A model generated the notes under the pieces. The model had not been told where the DNA came from and searched no databases. It worked only from the letters and a program-made list of their open reading frames with translations. Positions 1 through 9,592 of a stretch of DNA of 64,000 nucleotides are shown in pieces. Each line of letters opens with the position of its first letter. Position 1 is the stretch's first letter. Source of the DNA: Thermorudis peleae (lineage in GTDB: Bacteria > Chloroflexota > Chloroflexia > Thermomicrobiales > Thermomicrobiaceae). The translations under genes were made by a program, and so were the position numbers. The DNA lies in assembly GCF_000744775.1 (NCBI RefSeq), contig NZ_JQMP01000003.1:1302001-1366000 (forward strand), read 5' to 3'.

Positions 1-522
1 CAGTTTGACATTGCCGCGCTCAAGCCACGTGTCCAGTTGCTCGAGCCGGAGCCGGCCGGTGTCGTCAATGTCGAGGTACCGGAGGATAATGCCACGTTCC
101 TGGGCGAGGATTTGCCATGGAACGATGTTGCTGTGATGCTCCATCACGCTAAGGACGACGACATCACCTGACTGAAGGTTCGCTCGAGCCCAGCTATAAG
201 CAACCAGGTTAATCCCCTCGGTTGTATTGCGGACAAAGATACATTCACGCGGATCAGCGGCATGAATGAATGCGGCCACCTTGGCCCGCGCTTCGTCGTA
301 GGCCAGGGTGGCCGCTTCGCTCAGCTCATACACGCCGCGATGAATATTCGCGTTGATCGTGGTGTAGAACTGGGCCAGGGCATCAATGACCTGTCGTGGT
401 TTTTGTGACGTTGCCCCACTGTCGAGATAGACAAGCGGTTTGTCGCCACGGACACGTCGTTCGAAAATGGGAAAGTCTTGGCGGATCTTGGCAACGTCAA
501 GCATTGTTTGCGAGGGGCCCAT
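1..522 (-). CDS. sufS: Cysteine desulfurase SufS, N-terminal part (cut by window edge)
   Basis: PLP-dependent cysteine desulfurase that supplies persulfide sulfur to the SUF Fe-S assembly complex. The visible N-terminal part has the order expected of SufS: a start like MLDVAKIRQDFPIF, then YLDSGATSQKP, the NIHRGVYELS stretch and the VMEHHSNIVPW motif around the PLP-stacking histidine. The catalytic lysine and cysteine lie beyond the left edge. It follows sufD by about 20 bases, so it is the last visible gene of the suf operon. In-frame ATGs at 540, 522 and 504 compete. I prefer 522, because an AAGGGCAGGG purine tract lies just upstream. Confidence 0.93.
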   Translation of the reverse strand, partial: MGPSQTMLDVAKIRQDFPIFERRVRGDKPLVYLDSGATSQKPRQVIDALAQFYTTINANIHRGVYELSEAATLAYDEARAKVAAFIHAADPRECIFVRNTTEGINLVAYSWARANLQSGDVVVLSVMEHHSNIVPWQILAQERGIILRYLDIDDTGRLRLEQLDTWLERGNVKL

Positions 523-544
523 CGATGCCCTGCCCTTCATTTCA

Positions 545-1882
545 CTAGAGTCCAAGCTTGCGATCGATCGCGCGTCGGACCGTCTCTTGTACTTCGGGCA
601 CCGGAACGCGCTCGATAACCTCGTCGAAGAAGCCGTCGACAATCAGCTTAACGGCTTCAGTGCGGTTGATACCACGGCTCATAAGATAGAAGATGTATTC
701 CTCTTCCACTTGCCCCACTGTTGCCCCGTGTGTGCACCGGACGTCGTTTGCGCCGATTTCCAGTTTGGGCATGGTGTCAGCACGCGCTGTGGGCGACAGC
801 ACGAGGTTGCGGTTGGCCTGGTAGGCATCCGTCCGCTGCGCGTGCGGGAAGACCTTGATGAGCCCAGCGAAGACGGTGCGCGCGCGATCCTTAAGTGCCC
901 CCTTGTAGAGCAAATCGCTTGTCGCATACGGTGAGATGTGCCATTGCCGTGTCTGGTGGTCGAAGTGCTGGTTGTCGTCAGCAAAGTAGAGCCCGAGCAA
1001 CTCGGCTGTTGCACCAGGCCCAACCAGATCACTGGCGATGTAGGCTTTGCTCAGTCGAGAACCAAGGGCAACATTCAACGTATTGAGGATGGCGTCCTGG
1101 TGAACGTGCCCTTCCTGGGTCGTGAAGTTCCAGACCGAGCGCCCCCAGTCCTGCAGCTGAATGTAGCGGACCTGGGCACCTTCGCCGACGTAGAGTTCGA
1201 CGACATTGGAGGCGATCAGCGGCTCGTCAACGGTCGGTGATGCCCAGGTATCGATCAAGACGACCGAGGCACCTTCTTCGACGATTACGAGGGTATGGGC
1301 AAAGATGCCAGTGTTCGGCGTTTCTGCCCAGACAAAGCTCCGTAGCGGCAGTTCAACCTGAACGTTCTTGGGGACATACAAGAACGTGCCGCCGCTCCAA
1401 AAAGCCGCATGTAGAGCAGTGAATTTGTTGGTATCAGGCTTAACGATCTCAGTCATGAAGAAGCGCTGGACGAGTTCTGGAACTTCCGCGATCGCTGTCC
1501 CAAGGTCTGTGAAAATCACACCTTGTTCACGCAGCGCTGGGTCAAGCGTGGCAAAGGCTGGAGCAGCATCGACTTGGACGACAAGGCCGAGTCGCCGCGC
1601 TTCATCGCCCAGGATCTCGATCAGCGCTGGTGGCAACTCATCAACGCTGGCGACACGACGCTCGAGCGCCCCATAAGGCTTGACAGTATCGATCGGTAGT
1701 CGGCGGATATCGGTGCGCCGCCAGTCTTCATCGGTGCGGCTTGGCATCGGGATCTGTTCATAAAGCGCCCAGGCTTCGAGGCGCTTGGCGCGGACCCAGT
1801 CTGGCTCCTGCCGTTGCCATGAGAGTGCTTCAACAGCCTCGCGCGAGAAGCCGCGAGTTAACTCGGCAGTGACTGTGCTCAT
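545..1882 (-). CDS. sufD: Fe-S cluster assembly protein SufD
   Basis: A 445-residue component of the SufBCD scaffold, in which SufD pairs with SufB on a SufC ATPase dimer. The right-handed beta-helix core covers roughly residues 140-390. The C-terminal SufBD signature is clear: CTHGATVGQVEEEYIFYLMSRG, then the DGFFDEVIERVP tail. A GTG at 1894 also opens the frame but sits directly on a GGAGG, so the ATG at 1882, about 12 bases after that GGAGG, is the better start. It lies between sufB and sufS in the same orientation. Confidence 0.95.
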   Translation of the reverse strand: MSTVTAELTRGFSREAVEALSWQRQEPDWVRAKRLEAWALYEQIPMPSRTDEDWRRTDIRRLPIDTVKPYGALERRVASVDELPPALIEILGDEARRLGLVVQVDAAPAFATLDPALREQGVIFTDLGTAIAEVPELVQRFFMTEIVKPDTNKFTALHAAFWSGGTFLYVPKNVQVELPLRSFVWAETPNTGIFAHTLVIVEEGASVVLIDTWASPTVDEPLIASNVVELYVGEGAQVRYIQLQDWGRSVWNFTTQEGHVHQDAILNTLNVALGSRLSKAYIASDLVGPGATAELLGLYFADDNQHFDHQTRQWHISPYATSDLLYKGALKDRARTVFAGLIKVFPHAQRTDAYQANRNLVLSPTARADTMPKLEIGANDVRCTHGATVGQVEEEYIFYLMSRGINRTEAVKLIVDGFFDEVIERVPVPEVQETVRRAIDRKLGL

Positions 1883-1991
1883 TCGTCTGCTCACCCTCCG
1901 TTCTGTGCCTGGCTCGTGGACAACACGATGACATGAAGAGGCCGCTGGCTGGCGGAATCATGCCCAGCCAGCGGCCCAGCCCCCGACCTGA

Positions 1992-3404
1992 TCAGCCGAC
2001 TGACCCTTCCATCTCAAGCTGGATCAGTCGGTTCAGTTCGACTGCATACTCAAGTGGAAGTTCCTTCGTGATCGGCTCGATGAAGCCGTTCACGATCATG
2101 CTCATGGCTTCAGCCTCAGTTAGGCCGCGGCTCTGTAGGTAGAAGAGCTGCTCTTCGGCCACCTTGCTCACAGTTGCCTCATGGCCGATCGAGACCTGTT
2201 CCTCCTCGATCTCCATATATGGATAGGTGTCAGTTCGGCTCTGCTCATCGAGGAGGAGCGCGTCGCAGACGACGTTGGCGCGAACGTGGTGCGCGCCGCG
2301 GTGGACCTTCACCAGCCCGCGATAGCTCGATCGCCCTGTTCCCTTGGAGATGGACTTCGAGATGATCTGGGATGAGGTATACGGAGCGACGTGCACCATC
2401 TTGCCGCCAGCGTCTTGGTGCTGGCCGTCCGAGGCGAAGGCCACGGAAAGCACTTCACCGCGCGCGCCCGGCTCCATGAGCCAGACTGCCGGGTACTTCA
2501 TCGTGACCTTCGAGCCGAGGTTGCCATCGACCCACTCCATGGTCGCGTCGCGATAGGCGGCGGCTCGCTTCGTCACGAGGTTGTAGACGTTCTTCGACCA
2601 GTTCTGGATGGTCGTGTAGCGGCAGCGCGCGCCTTCTTTGACGATGATCTCGACGACTGCGCTGTGCAACGAGGCCGAGCTGTAGATCGGTGCGGTGCAA
2701 CCTTCGACGTAATGGACGTAGCCGCCCGGCTCGACGATAATCAGCGTCCGTTCAAACTGGCCCATGTTCTCTGAATTAATGCGGAAGTACGCCTGGAGTG
2801 GAATCTCGACCCGCACGTTCTCCGGTACATACACGAATGAGCCACCCGACCAGACTGCCGAGTTCAGTGCGGCGAATTTGTTATCGTTCGGTGGAACAAT
2901 CGTGCCAAAGTACTGCTTGACAAGGTCGGGGTACTCGCGAACGGCGGTGTCCATATCGACGAAAATGACCCCTTGCTTGGCCAGCTCCTCGCGCAGTGAG
3001 TGGTAGACTACTTCGGATTCGTACTGCGCGCCGACGCCAGCCAGGAACTTCCGCTCGGCCTCAGGGATGCCCAAGCGGTCAAAGGTACGACGAATCGTCT
3101 CCGGGACCTCGTCCCACGACGTGCTCTTCTTGTCAGTTGGGCGCACGTAGTAAACGATTTCGTCAAAGTTCAGCTCGCTGAGATCTGCTCCCCAGGTTGG
3201 TAGCGGCCGCTTCTCGAAATACTCGAGTGCCTTGAGACGGAACTGCCGCATCCACTCTGGTTCGCCTTTTATCCATGAGATCTGCTCGACGACTTCACGG
3301 TCGAGGCCCTTCCGCGCCTTGAACACGTACGTCTCGGGGTCGCGGAAGCCGTACTTGTATTCGGTTCCAAGCTGTTCGAGTTCAATTTCCGGTCTCGTTG
3401 CCAT
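1992..3404 (-). CDS. sufB: Fe-S cluster assembly protein SufB
   Basis: A 470-residue SufB, the main scaffold subunit on which the nascent Fe-S cluster is built. The N-terminus has the typical [24 protein letters not shown] region. The beta-helix core contains [21 protein letters not shown] and the [20 protein letters not shown] stretch with a conserved cysteine. The C-terminal [24 protein letters not shown] signature is intact. Length is normal for the family. A good AAGGTGGAG site lies just upstream of the ATG. Its C-terminal half resembles SufD, as usual for these paralogues. Confidence 0.97.
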   Translation of the reverse strand: MATRPEIELEQLGTEYKYGFRDPETYVFKARKGLDREVVEQISWIKGEPEWMRQFRLKALEYFEKRPLPTWGADLSELNFDEIVYYVRPTDKKSTSWDEVPETIRRTFDRLGIPEAERKFLAGVGAQYESEVVYHSLREELAKQGVIFVDMDTAVREYPDLVKQYFGTIVPPNDNKFAALNSAVWSGGSFVYVPENVRVEIPLQAYFRINSENMGQFERTLIIVEPGGYVHYVEGCTAPIYSSASLHSAVVEIIVKEGARCRYTTIQNWSKNVYNLVTKRAAAYRDATMEWVDGNLGSKVTMKYPAVWLMEPGARGEVLSVAFASDGQHQDAGGKMVHVAPYTSSQIISKSISKGTGRSSYRGLVKVHRGAHHVRANVVCDALLLDEQSRTDTYPYMEIEEEQVSIGHEATVSKVAEEQLFYLQSRGLTEAEAMSMIVNGFIEPITKELPLEYAVELNRLIQLEMEGSVG

Positions 3405-3431
3405 TGCTCACTCCACCTTTCGCTCTGAGCG

Positions 3432-4220
3432 TTAGGAAGCTGCCTCGGCGTATGTCTCTTTGAGCCAGTCGTAGCCCTTGGCCTCAAGCTCTTCGGCAAG
3501 CTCCGGACCGCCTGAGGCAACGATCTTGCCGTCCAGCATCACGTGGACGAAGTGCGGGCGAATGTAGTTAAGGAGGCGCTGATAATGCGTGATGACCAGC
3601 AGCGCCATCGACGGATTGAACAGCGTGTTGACGCCGTCTGCGACGATGCGCAGTGCATCGATATCTAGTCCAGAGTCTGTTTCATCGAGGATGGCGAACT
3701 CCGGCTCGAGCATGGCCATCTGGACAATTTCTGCGCGCTTCTTCTCGCCCCCGGAGAACCCCTCGTTGAGGTAGCGGGACGCAAATCCTTCTTCCATCCG
3801 GAGCATGGCGAGCTTGTCACGCAGCAGGCGGCGGAATTCGCGCGGCGAGAGCGCCTTGTCCTCACCGAATCGCGCTTTCCGCACCGAGTTCACGGCAAGC
3901 CGCAGGAAGTTGGCCATCGTTACGCCGGGGATCGCCGTGGGATACTGAAAGGCCAGGAAAAGCCCACGCTTTGCCCGTTCGTCCGGCGAGAGCTCGAGCA
4001 GGTTTTCGCCTTTATACAGGATGCGTCCTTCGTAGACTTCATAGTTTGGGTGACCAGCAATCACGTACGCCAACGTGCTCTTGCCTGAGCCGTTGGGACC
4101 CATCATCGCGTGAATTTCGCCAGTGTTGATCACTAAATCGACCCCACGCAGGATTTCTTTCCCCTCGATCCCTGCATGGAGGTTTTCGATCACAAAGAGC
4201 GGTGTTGACTCTGCCGTCAT
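3432..4220 (-). CDS. sufC: SUF system ATPase SufC
   Basis: A 262-residue ABC-type ATPase that drives the SufBCD scaffold. It is not a transporter subunit and no permease is nearby. Walker A is GPNGSGKST at residues 41-49, the signature is FSGGEKKR, and Walker B is [12 protein letters not shown], the SufC-type variant. It is the first gene of the minus-strand suf operon (sufC-sufB-sufD-sufS), with a short gap to sufB. A GGAGG tract lies 12 bases before the ATG. Confidence 0.97.
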   Translation of the reverse strand: MTAESTPLFVIENLHAGIEGKEILRGVDLVINTGEIHAMMGPNGSGKSTLAYVIAGHPNYEVYEGRILYKGENLLELSPDERAKRGLFLAFQYPTAIPGVTMANFLRLAVNSVRKARFGEDKALSPREFRRLLRDKLAMLRMEEGFASRYLNEGFSGGEKKRAEIVQMAMLEPEFAILDETDSGLDIDALRIVADGVNTLFNPSMALLVITHYQRLLNYIRPHFVHVMLDGKIVASGGPELAEELEAKGYDWLKETYAEAAS

Positions 4221-4259
4221 GAGCCTTTAATCCCTCCTATCCATCCAACACACGACATT

Positions 4260-4289
4260 ACTATACGCAATGGTTGCGAAATACAGCAA
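4260..4289 (-). promoter_or_regulatory. Predicted sigma-70-type promoter of the suf operon
   Basis: Reading on the minus strand, a TTGCTG -35 box (4284-4289) and a TATAGT -10 box (4260-4265) are separated by 18 bases, about 40 bases upstream of the sufC start. The -35 almost touches the stop codon of the upstream fur-like gene, so the suf genes can be transcribed independently of it. This is pattern matching only; no start site is known. Confidence 0.55.
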
Positions 4290-4290
4290 G

Positions 4291-4740
4291 CTAGGAGTTC
4301 CCGGTGGTCGCCTTGACACGCTCCTGTCCTGCCGCTTGTTTATCCTGACAACTGGGGCAGATGCCAGTGAAGACCGTCTGGTGGTCGTAGATGATGTAGC
4401 CCGTCTGCTCTTCAGCTACCTGCCGGGCTAAGAGCGCGATCGGCACTTCAACATCGAGCAGTTCACCGCAGATCGCACACTGCACGTGATCATGGCGGTC
4501 AGTTCGTCGATCGAAGAGCGCTGCCTGATCGCCGAACGTGTACTCCTGGATCAGCCCGTGCTCGGCGAGTAAGTGCAGCGTGCGGTAGACCGTGCCGTAG
4601 GCGATTGTCGGGTACTTGCGGCGAACGCGCTCGAAAATCTCCCCAGCGGTCAGGTGCCGTTCGGCATTCTGCACCTCAGCGTAGATTGCTGCTCGCTGTG
4701 GGGTCATGCGAAATGGTCGCTTGTTCTGCATATGCTGCAA
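4291..4740 (-). CDS. Fur/PerR family metalloregulator
   Basis: A Fur-superfamily repressor of about 149 residues. The N-terminal winged helix includes MTPQRAAIYAEV and YGTVYRTLHLL. The C-terminal dimerisation domain has HDHVQCAICGELLD and a later CPSC, giving the two CxxC pairs of the structural zinc site. I cannot tell Fur from PerR or Zur by eye. The frame can start at a TTG (4740), 4 bases after AGGAG, or at an ATG (4731). It lies between the suf operon and divergent sufU, which suggests iron or redox control of Fe-S assembly. A palindromic Fur-type box is just upstream. Confidence 0.92.
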   Translation of the reverse strand: MQHMQNKRPFRMTPQRAAIYAEVQNAERHLTAGEIFERVRRKYPTIAYGTVYRTLHLLAEHGLIQEYTFGDQAALFDRRTDRHDHVQCAICGELLDVEVPIALLARQVAEEQTGYIIYDHQTVFTGICPSCQDKQAAGQERVKATTGNS

Positions 4741-4753
4741 GTCACTCCTACGT

Positions 4754-4766
4754 GAGAATGATTCTC
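4754..4766. promoter_or_regulatory. Fur/PerR-box-like palindrome
   Basis: GAGAATGATTCTC is a perfect 6-1-6 inverted repeat, close in form to known Fur and PerR boxes. It sits between the fur-like gene and sufU, so it could act on both. Further TTCTC words follow a few bases later. Its use by the adjacent regulator is inferred. Confidence 0.65.
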
Positions 4767-4880
4767 GTTTTTCTCACTGCATACCTTACTAGATCAATCG
4801 GAATTCGTCAACCGCTGCGGTGTCCTAAATGGTAGGATTTCCCTGTGCATGGACGCGTGCGCATTTTTGGAGTGAACAGG

Positions 4881-5378
4881 ATGGACCGACAGGAACAGAT
4901 TGAACTCTTGGCCGAGCGCTACCGCTCACCGCGCTATCGCAAGCCGAATCCGCAGGCGGACGTCATCATGCCAGGAGGCAACCCAGGGTGTGGTGATGTA
5001 GTGACAATTTACTTGACAGTGGCTGACGATGGTAAGTCGATTGCTGACGTGACGTTCGAAGGTGAGGGCTGCACGATCAGTCAGGCCGCGGCCGATTTAC
5101 TCATCGAGGCTGTACGTGAAGAGGGCTGGTCGCTCGACGACGTGTTGTCAGCTGACTACCACGTGATGGAAGAACTGCTTGGCTCGGAAACCGTGCAGCT
5201 CCGTCCGCGTTGTGCCACGTTGGCGCTGGGGACGCTGAAGGCGGCGGTGACGAAGTTCAAGCGCGACCGCCTGCGGGAGGAAGCTGGTCTCGCTGCTGTT
5301 GAAGCCGAAAATGCCCAGTATGGCATCGTTACTGGCGAGGCAGCACACGATGCCACCCAGCACCGCACGCCACACTAA
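4881..5378 (+). CDS. sufU: SufU-like Fe-S cluster scaffold / sulfurtransferase
   Basis: A NifU-N-domain protein of 165 residues. The three conserved cysteines are visible at 37 (GNPGCGD), 64 (GEGCTIS) and 111 (RPRCATL), with Asp39. The RxRCATL context is SufU-like. However, the distance from the second to the third cysteine is about 47 residues, shorter than in classic Bacillus SufU and closer to IscU. The IscU LPPVK motif is absent. A good GGAG precedes the ATG at 4881. An in-frame upstream ATG at 4845 lacks support. It is divergent from the fur-like gene and presumably serves SufS. Confidence 0.88.
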   Translation: MDRQEQIELLAERYRSPRYRKPNPQADVIMPGGNPGCGDVVTIYLTVADDGKSIADVTFEGEGCTISQAAADLLIEAVREEGWSLDDVLSADYHVMEELLGSETVQLRPRCATLALGTLKAAVTKFKRDRLREEAGLAAVEAENAQYGIVTGEAAHDATQHRTPH

Positions 5379-5773
5379 TCCTCGTTGAGCGTATTCGGCG
5401 GCGCAGGGATGGTGGGCGGCGTGCGTCGCTGGGCACGCAAGTGGTTGACATAATCTTGAAGGTGCTGACGAAGCAAAGGGCCAAACCCGCTGACGGTGAC
5501 AAGTGTCGTCCCGCGTTTGCCGACTCCTGGCTGCACGAGGATTTCAGCGGTTACGCGCGGGAATGGTCCTTCGCGTTTTCCCAAGACATAGACCTGGTTT
5601 GGCCGGCCAGTGAATCCCGCCCGGTAGCCACGAGCTTGGAAGAAGGCGATCGCGTCGTTGAGGATGTCTTTGGCCTGGCGGGTCGTCACGACCTTACGTT
5701 GAAAGCTTTCCTGCGCGAGTGCTGCTGAGACTTCTTCCCGATGAATGAAGCCTTCGCTGGTCTTGTCTGTCAT
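5375..5773 (-). CDS. Conserved-looking hypothetical protein
   Basis: A 132-residue soluble protein starting MTDKTSEGFIHREEVSAAL. I do not recognise a family. The middle (FFQARGYRAGFTGRPNQVYVLGKREGPFPRVTAEILVQPG) looks like a folded alpha/beta domain, and the C-terminus is proline-rich. The ATG at 5773 has GAGG 8 bases upstream. The longer frame reaching 5872 runs through the terminator-like hairpin and is unlikely. Its stop overlaps the convergent sufU stop by 4 bases. Confidence 0.7.
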   Translation of the reverse strand: MTDKTSEGFIHREEVSAALAQESFQRKVVTTRQAKDILNDAIAFFQARGYRAGFTGRPNQVYVLGKREGPFPRVTAEILVQPGVGKRGTTLVTVSGFGPLLRQHLQDYVNHLRAQRRTPPTIPAPPNTLNED

Positions 5774-5827
5774 CGTTCCAGCCTCACTTGCCACATGTCG
5801 AACACAGGCTAGAGGGCAATACGAACT

Positions 5828-5859
5828 ACCCGCACTCCGGTTATGCCTGGAGTGCGGGT
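5828..5859 (-). terminator. Strong hairpin between convergent-free minus genes
   Basis: A perfect 11-bp stem (5828-5838 with 5849-5859) and a 10-base loop lie about 25 bases after the stop of the UPF0173 gene and upstream of the 5375-5773 gene. No clear U-tract follows, so it may be a weak intrinsic terminator or a 3'-end stabilising hairpin. Confidence 0.5.
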
Positions 5860-5884
5860 AAGAATGCAACATGCGGCACGTACG

Positions 5885-6571
5885 CTAGGCAAGCGTGTAC
5901 TGCTCGCCGGGAGCGAGCACAACGCAGACAGCTTCGGTTTGCGCTTCAACGTCGCGCTTGAAGGCGTGCGGATCTTGCTGAATCGGCGGGAACGTGTTGT
6001 AGTGGCAGGGTATGACAACGCGTGGCTTGAGCAGTTTCACCGCGCGAACGGCGTCGGCTGGCCCCATGGTGAAATGGTCGCCGATCGGCAAGACGGCGAG
6101 GTCGAGTCCCTCTTCACCGATCAATGCCATGTCACCAAAGAGGCAAGTGTCACCAGCGAAATAGAGCACCTTACCGCCGAAGCGTACAACGAAGCCAGCC
6201 GGGACGCCTGGCGCGGCGAAGGTATCGCCATAGGTCGAGGTGTGCCAGGCTGGAACGAGCTTGGCGCTGCCACCATCGAACTTCACTGTACCGCCATGGT
6301 TGGCGGGAATCGCTTCTGCTCCTTGCGAAGCAAGGTAGCTTCCCAGTTCGAAGGTGGCAATAATTGGTGCCTTCGTGCGCTTCGAGATCGCGACGGCATC
6401 CCCAACATGGTCGTTATGAGCGTGGGTAACGAGGATCGCGACGGGAGAAAGCTCTTCAGGTTTCGCGGCAGCGAGCGGATTACCCGTGAGGAACGGATCG
6501 ATTACTACCTGTTTGCCGTCTGCTTCGATCACGAACGCTGCATGTCCGAGGTATCGCACCGTTACTGCCAT
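5885..6571 (-). CDS. UPF0173-type metallo-beta-lactamase-fold hydrolase
   Basis: A 228-residue metal-dependent hydrolase of the UPF0173 family. The HxHxDH motif is THAHNDHVGD with H50, H52, D54 and H55. Later metal ligands fall in PAWHTSTYG, YFAGDTCLFGDM and VIPCHYNTFPP. Length and the MAVTVRYLGHAAF start are typical. The physiological substrate of this family is not established. AGGAGGAAAGGAG precedes the ATG. Confidence 0.9.
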   Translation of the reverse strand: MAVTVRYLGHAAFVIEADGKQVVIDPFLTGNPLAAAKPEELSPVAILVTHAHNDHVGDAVAISKRTKAPIIATFELGSYLASQGAEAIPANHGGTVKFDGGSAKLVPAWHTSTYGDTFAAPGVPAGFVVRFGGKVLYFAGDTCLFGDMALIGEEGLDLAVLPIGDHFTMGPADAVRAVKLLKPRVVIPCHYNTFPPIQQDPHAFKRDVEAQTEAVCVVLAPGEQYTLA

Positions 6572-6680
6572 TGGCCACTCCTTTCCTCCTGTTTTCCCTC
6601 ATAGCAGCCCTCTTATTATGGCGCGTGCTGCGCGGAAGCGAAACCGTCAAATCTCGCGCCGTCGCGGACCCCGGCCCGCG

Positions 6681-8291
6681 TTATGCTGCTCCTGGGCGCT
6701 CGTAGGCAACACGTCCCTCGATGATGGTGTAGTCGACCTTGATGGCAGCGATATCAGTTGGAGCGACACGCAGGAGGTCTGTCTCGAGGATCGTCAGGTC
6801 GGCGAGTTTGCCCGGCTCGATCGTGCCCTTGATATGCTCTTCAAATGTGGCATACGCACCGTTGTAGGTATAAGCGCGGACGGCCTCCAGCACCGTAATA
6901 CATTCTTCTGGCCAAAGAGTAGCTCCCTTGGCGTTCTGGCGTGTCACCATCGTCTGAATACCGAGGAGGGCGCTGGTTGAGCAGACTGGGGCATCGGTGC
7001 TGGCCGCGGCGATGATGCCGCGATCGAAGAATGTGCGCATGGCGTAGGTGTAGCGTAAGCGCTCGCGCGGCAAGGCTGCTGTGTAGGCTTCTTGAAAGTC
7101 GTATAAGAACGTCGTGCCGGGAATTGGGATCGCGTTCAACCGGGCGATGCGATCGAGGAGGTCTGGCCGTAGGATGCTGCAATGCTCGATCCGGTGACGA
7201 TGGTTCGGGCGCGGGGCGAGTGCAAGTGCTTCGTCATAGGCGTCAAGCAGGAGCTCGATTGCTGCATCGCCGATCGCGTGTGCACAGCACTGATAGCCAG
7301 CGAGGTGGGCGCGGATGATCTTCTGTTTGAGGACAGCCGGATCCTCGGTCCACAGTCCATAGTGGTCTTCTGTGCCTAGATATGGCTCTGACATCCGCGC
7401 GGTCCGTCCGCCAATGCTCCCGTCAAGAAAGAGTTTCATCGGACCAATGCGTAACCAGTGGTCGCCGAAGCCAGAGCGGAGCCCGAGTTCGGCAAATGGT
7501 TCGAAGAGGTCGTTGATGCGCACCATAAGTGTCGTGCGGACTGGTAGTTGCCCTGATTGGGCAAGATGCTGGTAGGCTGTGAATTCGCGGGCATTGCCAA
7601 TGCCGGCCTCGGCGACACTCGTGACGCCGTGCGAGAGGAACAGACGGCCGGCACTAATCAGCGCCTCCTCAATCTGCTCGACTGTTGGCTCAGGAATGCA
7701 TCGCCGTACTGCCTCAAGGGCTGCCTCGCGCACGACGCCGGTTGGTTCGCCGTGTACATCGCGGTCGATGGTGCCGCCTGGTGGGTCTGGCGTTGTCGCG
7801 GTGATTCCGGCCAAGGCCAGTCCCTGGCTGTTGACAACACCGATATGCCCACAGGCACGCACGAGCAGTACTGGATGCTGGGTAGTGGCACGGTCAAGAT
7901 CTGTCCGGCTCGGGTGTCGTCCCTCGGCAAGCCGGGCCTGGTCGTAGCCGCGAGCGATGATCCATGTCCCGGGCGGTGTCGAGCGCGCCCGTTCGGCGAT
8001 ACGCGCGACGAGTTCGTCAATGGTGCGCAATGGTGGAGTTCGGGCGTCAACTTCCCTGAGGGCATGGCCAACGGCCATTGGGTGGCAGTGCGCGTCGTTG
8101 AAGCCAGGGGTAACAGTTCGTCCATTGAGGTTAAGCACTTCGGTATGACGGCCAATCCATGGGCGAACCGTGTCGTCGTCGCCGACAGCTACAATTCGCC
8201 CGTGGAGGATGGCGACCGCTGTCGGATGGGCTGCAGGGCCAAGGTGGCCAGTTAAGATCTGGCCGTTGTAGAGAACAAGATCAGCGGCCAT
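6681..8291 (-). CDS. Amidohydrolase superfamily protein (YtcJ-like)
   Basis: A 536-residue TIM-barrel amidohydrolase. The N-terminal beta domain is followed by GFNDAHCHP with the HxH metal pair at 68 and 70. GARGYDQ-like text, AHAIGDAAIELLLDAYDEA and a late ASTDAPVCSTSALLGIQ segment carry the remaining ligands. The order matches the YtcJ/AepA-type subgroup (Amidohydro_3), whose substrates are mostly unknown. AAGGAG precedes the ATG. The next minus-strand gene upstream is a class V aminotransferase 15 bases away, so the two are probably co-transcribed. Confidence 0.88.
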   Translation of the reverse strand: MAADLVLYNGQILTGHLGPAAHPTAVAILHGRIVAVGDDDTVRPWIGRHTEVLNLNGRTVTPGFNDAHCHPMAVGHALREVDARTPPLRTIDELVARIAERARSTPPGTWIIARGYDQARLAEGRHPSRTDLDRATTQHPVLLVRACGHIGVVNSQGLALAGITATTPDPPGGTIDRDVHGEPTGVVREAALEAVRRCIPEPTVEQIEEALISAGRLFLSHGVTSVAEAGIGNAREFTAYQHLAQSGQLPVRTTLMVRINDLFEPFAELGLRSGFGDHWLRIGPMKLFLDGSIGGRTARMSEPYLGTEDHYGLWTEDPAVLKQKIIRAHLAGYQCCAHAIGDAAIELLLDAYDEALALAPRPNHRHRIEHCSILRPDLLDRIARLNAIPIPGTTFLYDFQEAYTAALPRERLRYTYAMRTFFDRGIIAAASTDAPVCSTSALLGIQTMVTRQNAKGATLWPEECITVLEAVRAYTYNGAYATFEEHIKGTIEPGKLADLTILETDLLRVAPTDIAAIKVDYTIIEGRVAYERPGAA

Positions 8292-8306
8292 GCTGGTGCT
8301 CCTTAA

Positions 8307-9512
8307 CTACGCGTGTGCTGTGCTCGGCGAGCAGTGCTTACGAAGCCGACGGATGGCATCGATGAGCTGGTCAATATCCTCTTCGGTGTTGTAGAAACCC
8401 GCCGAGAGCCGGATGCAGTAAGGATGGCTGATGAAGCGCACAATGACGTTGGCTTCTTGCCAGAGCGCCTGCACGAGCGCAGCTGGATCGCAGCCATCGA
8501 CAGTGAAGCAGACGAGGCCGGCCATGCAGTGGCGTGGTGTAATGACGTGAACGCCGTCGAGTTCACTCAGCGACTGCCACGCGTAGTCGCCGAGTTGCTG
8601 AATCCGCTCAAAAGCCCAGGGAAAACCCACTGTCGTGCGAATCCAGCGGATGCTTGCTGCTTGGCCAGCAATCGCTGGCATGTTCATGCCGCCGACTTCG
8701 AAGCGCTCAGCAGTTGCCTTCGGCAGTAGATAACCGCCGATTGGTTCAATGCCATGTGGCATAGCGAGTGAACTGTAGCCGGCAACGGTGAGCTGCAGAA
8801 TGTCGAGCGCATTGTCCGCGATGTAGACTGCTCCAGTGCCTTCAGGACCGCACAGCCACTTTTGTCCCGGGATGGCATAGACGTCGACGCCCAGCTCCGT
8901 CACATTGACGGGGATAGAGCCGGCTGACTGCGCGCCATCGACGACGACCAGGATGCCATGCTGGTGCGCAAGCTCGGTAACCGCACCAACGGGCAATATC
9001 GCGCCGGTGTTCCACGTCAGGTGGGAAAGCATGATCAGGCGTGTGCGTGGAGTGATCAGCCGTGCGATGGCGCCGACAACATCGCCGCCACCGTCGCCGA
9101 GTCTTGCCGTACGAATTGTGACCCCATAGCGTCGCGCGACAGTGAACAGTGGCGCTTGGCCACCTGGGTGCTCCATGTCTGTTGTGATGATTTCGTCTCC
9201 TGGTTGCCAGTTGATGCCGAGCACGCCAATGTTGATGCCGTCAGTTGTGTGGCGGGTGAGGGCGATGTTGTCTGGAGAGCAACCCAAGAGTGCGGCAACT
9301 TCCTCACGGGCTTGTCGCTTGAGGTCACTATTGATGAGGTAACGCTCTGGCACGATACGCCCATCGTCCAGTTCGGCTTCCGCGATGGCACGCATTGTCT
9401 CTTCCACCGGCCGCGGCAATGGGCCACAGGTGCCCGTGTTGAGGTAAACGTGCCGTGTTACTGCTGGCATGGCGTCGCGAATTGCTGCGACATTCGTTGT
9501 CTTTTCAGTCAT
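8307..9512 (-). CDS. Class V aminotransferase-fold PLP enzyme
   Basis: A 401-residue PLP enzyme of the cysteine desulfurase / isopenicillin-N-epimerase-like group. The PLP aspartate lies in VVVDGAQSAGSIPV, and the Schiff-base lysine is K218 in GQKWLCGPEGTG. Substrate cannot be told from sequence. It lacks the clear catalytic-cysteine loop of SufS, and sufS is elsewhere in the window, so a desulfurase role is less likely. The start at 9512 has GGGAGATC directly before it; an ATG at 9539 is also in frame. Confidence 0.85.
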   Translation of the reverse strand: MTEKTTNVAAIRDAMPAVTRHVYLNTGTCGPLPRPVEETMRAIAEAELDDGRIVPERYLINSDLKRQAREEVAALLGCSPDNIALTRHTTDGINIGVLGINWQPGDEIITTDMEHPGGQAPLFTVARRYGVTIRTARLGDGGGDVVGAIARLITPRTRLIMLSHLTWNTGAILPVGAVTELAHQHGILVVVDGAQSAGSIPVNVTELGVDVYAIPGQKWLCGPEGTGAVYIADNALDILQLTVAGYSSLAMPHGIEPIGGYLLPKATAERFEVGGMNMPAIAGQAASIRWIRTTVGFPWAFERIQQLGDYAWQSLSELDGVHVITPRHCMAGLVCFTVDGCDPAALVQALWQEANVIVRFISHPYCIRLSAGFYNTEEDIDQLIDAIRRLRKHCSPSTAHA

Positions 9513-9592
9513 GATCTCCCGTCTCCCGGCTTGCTCCAACCTTCTCCGCCTCTATACCCTGTATGCCGGGTTCTGTCAATCAGCACGACGGG

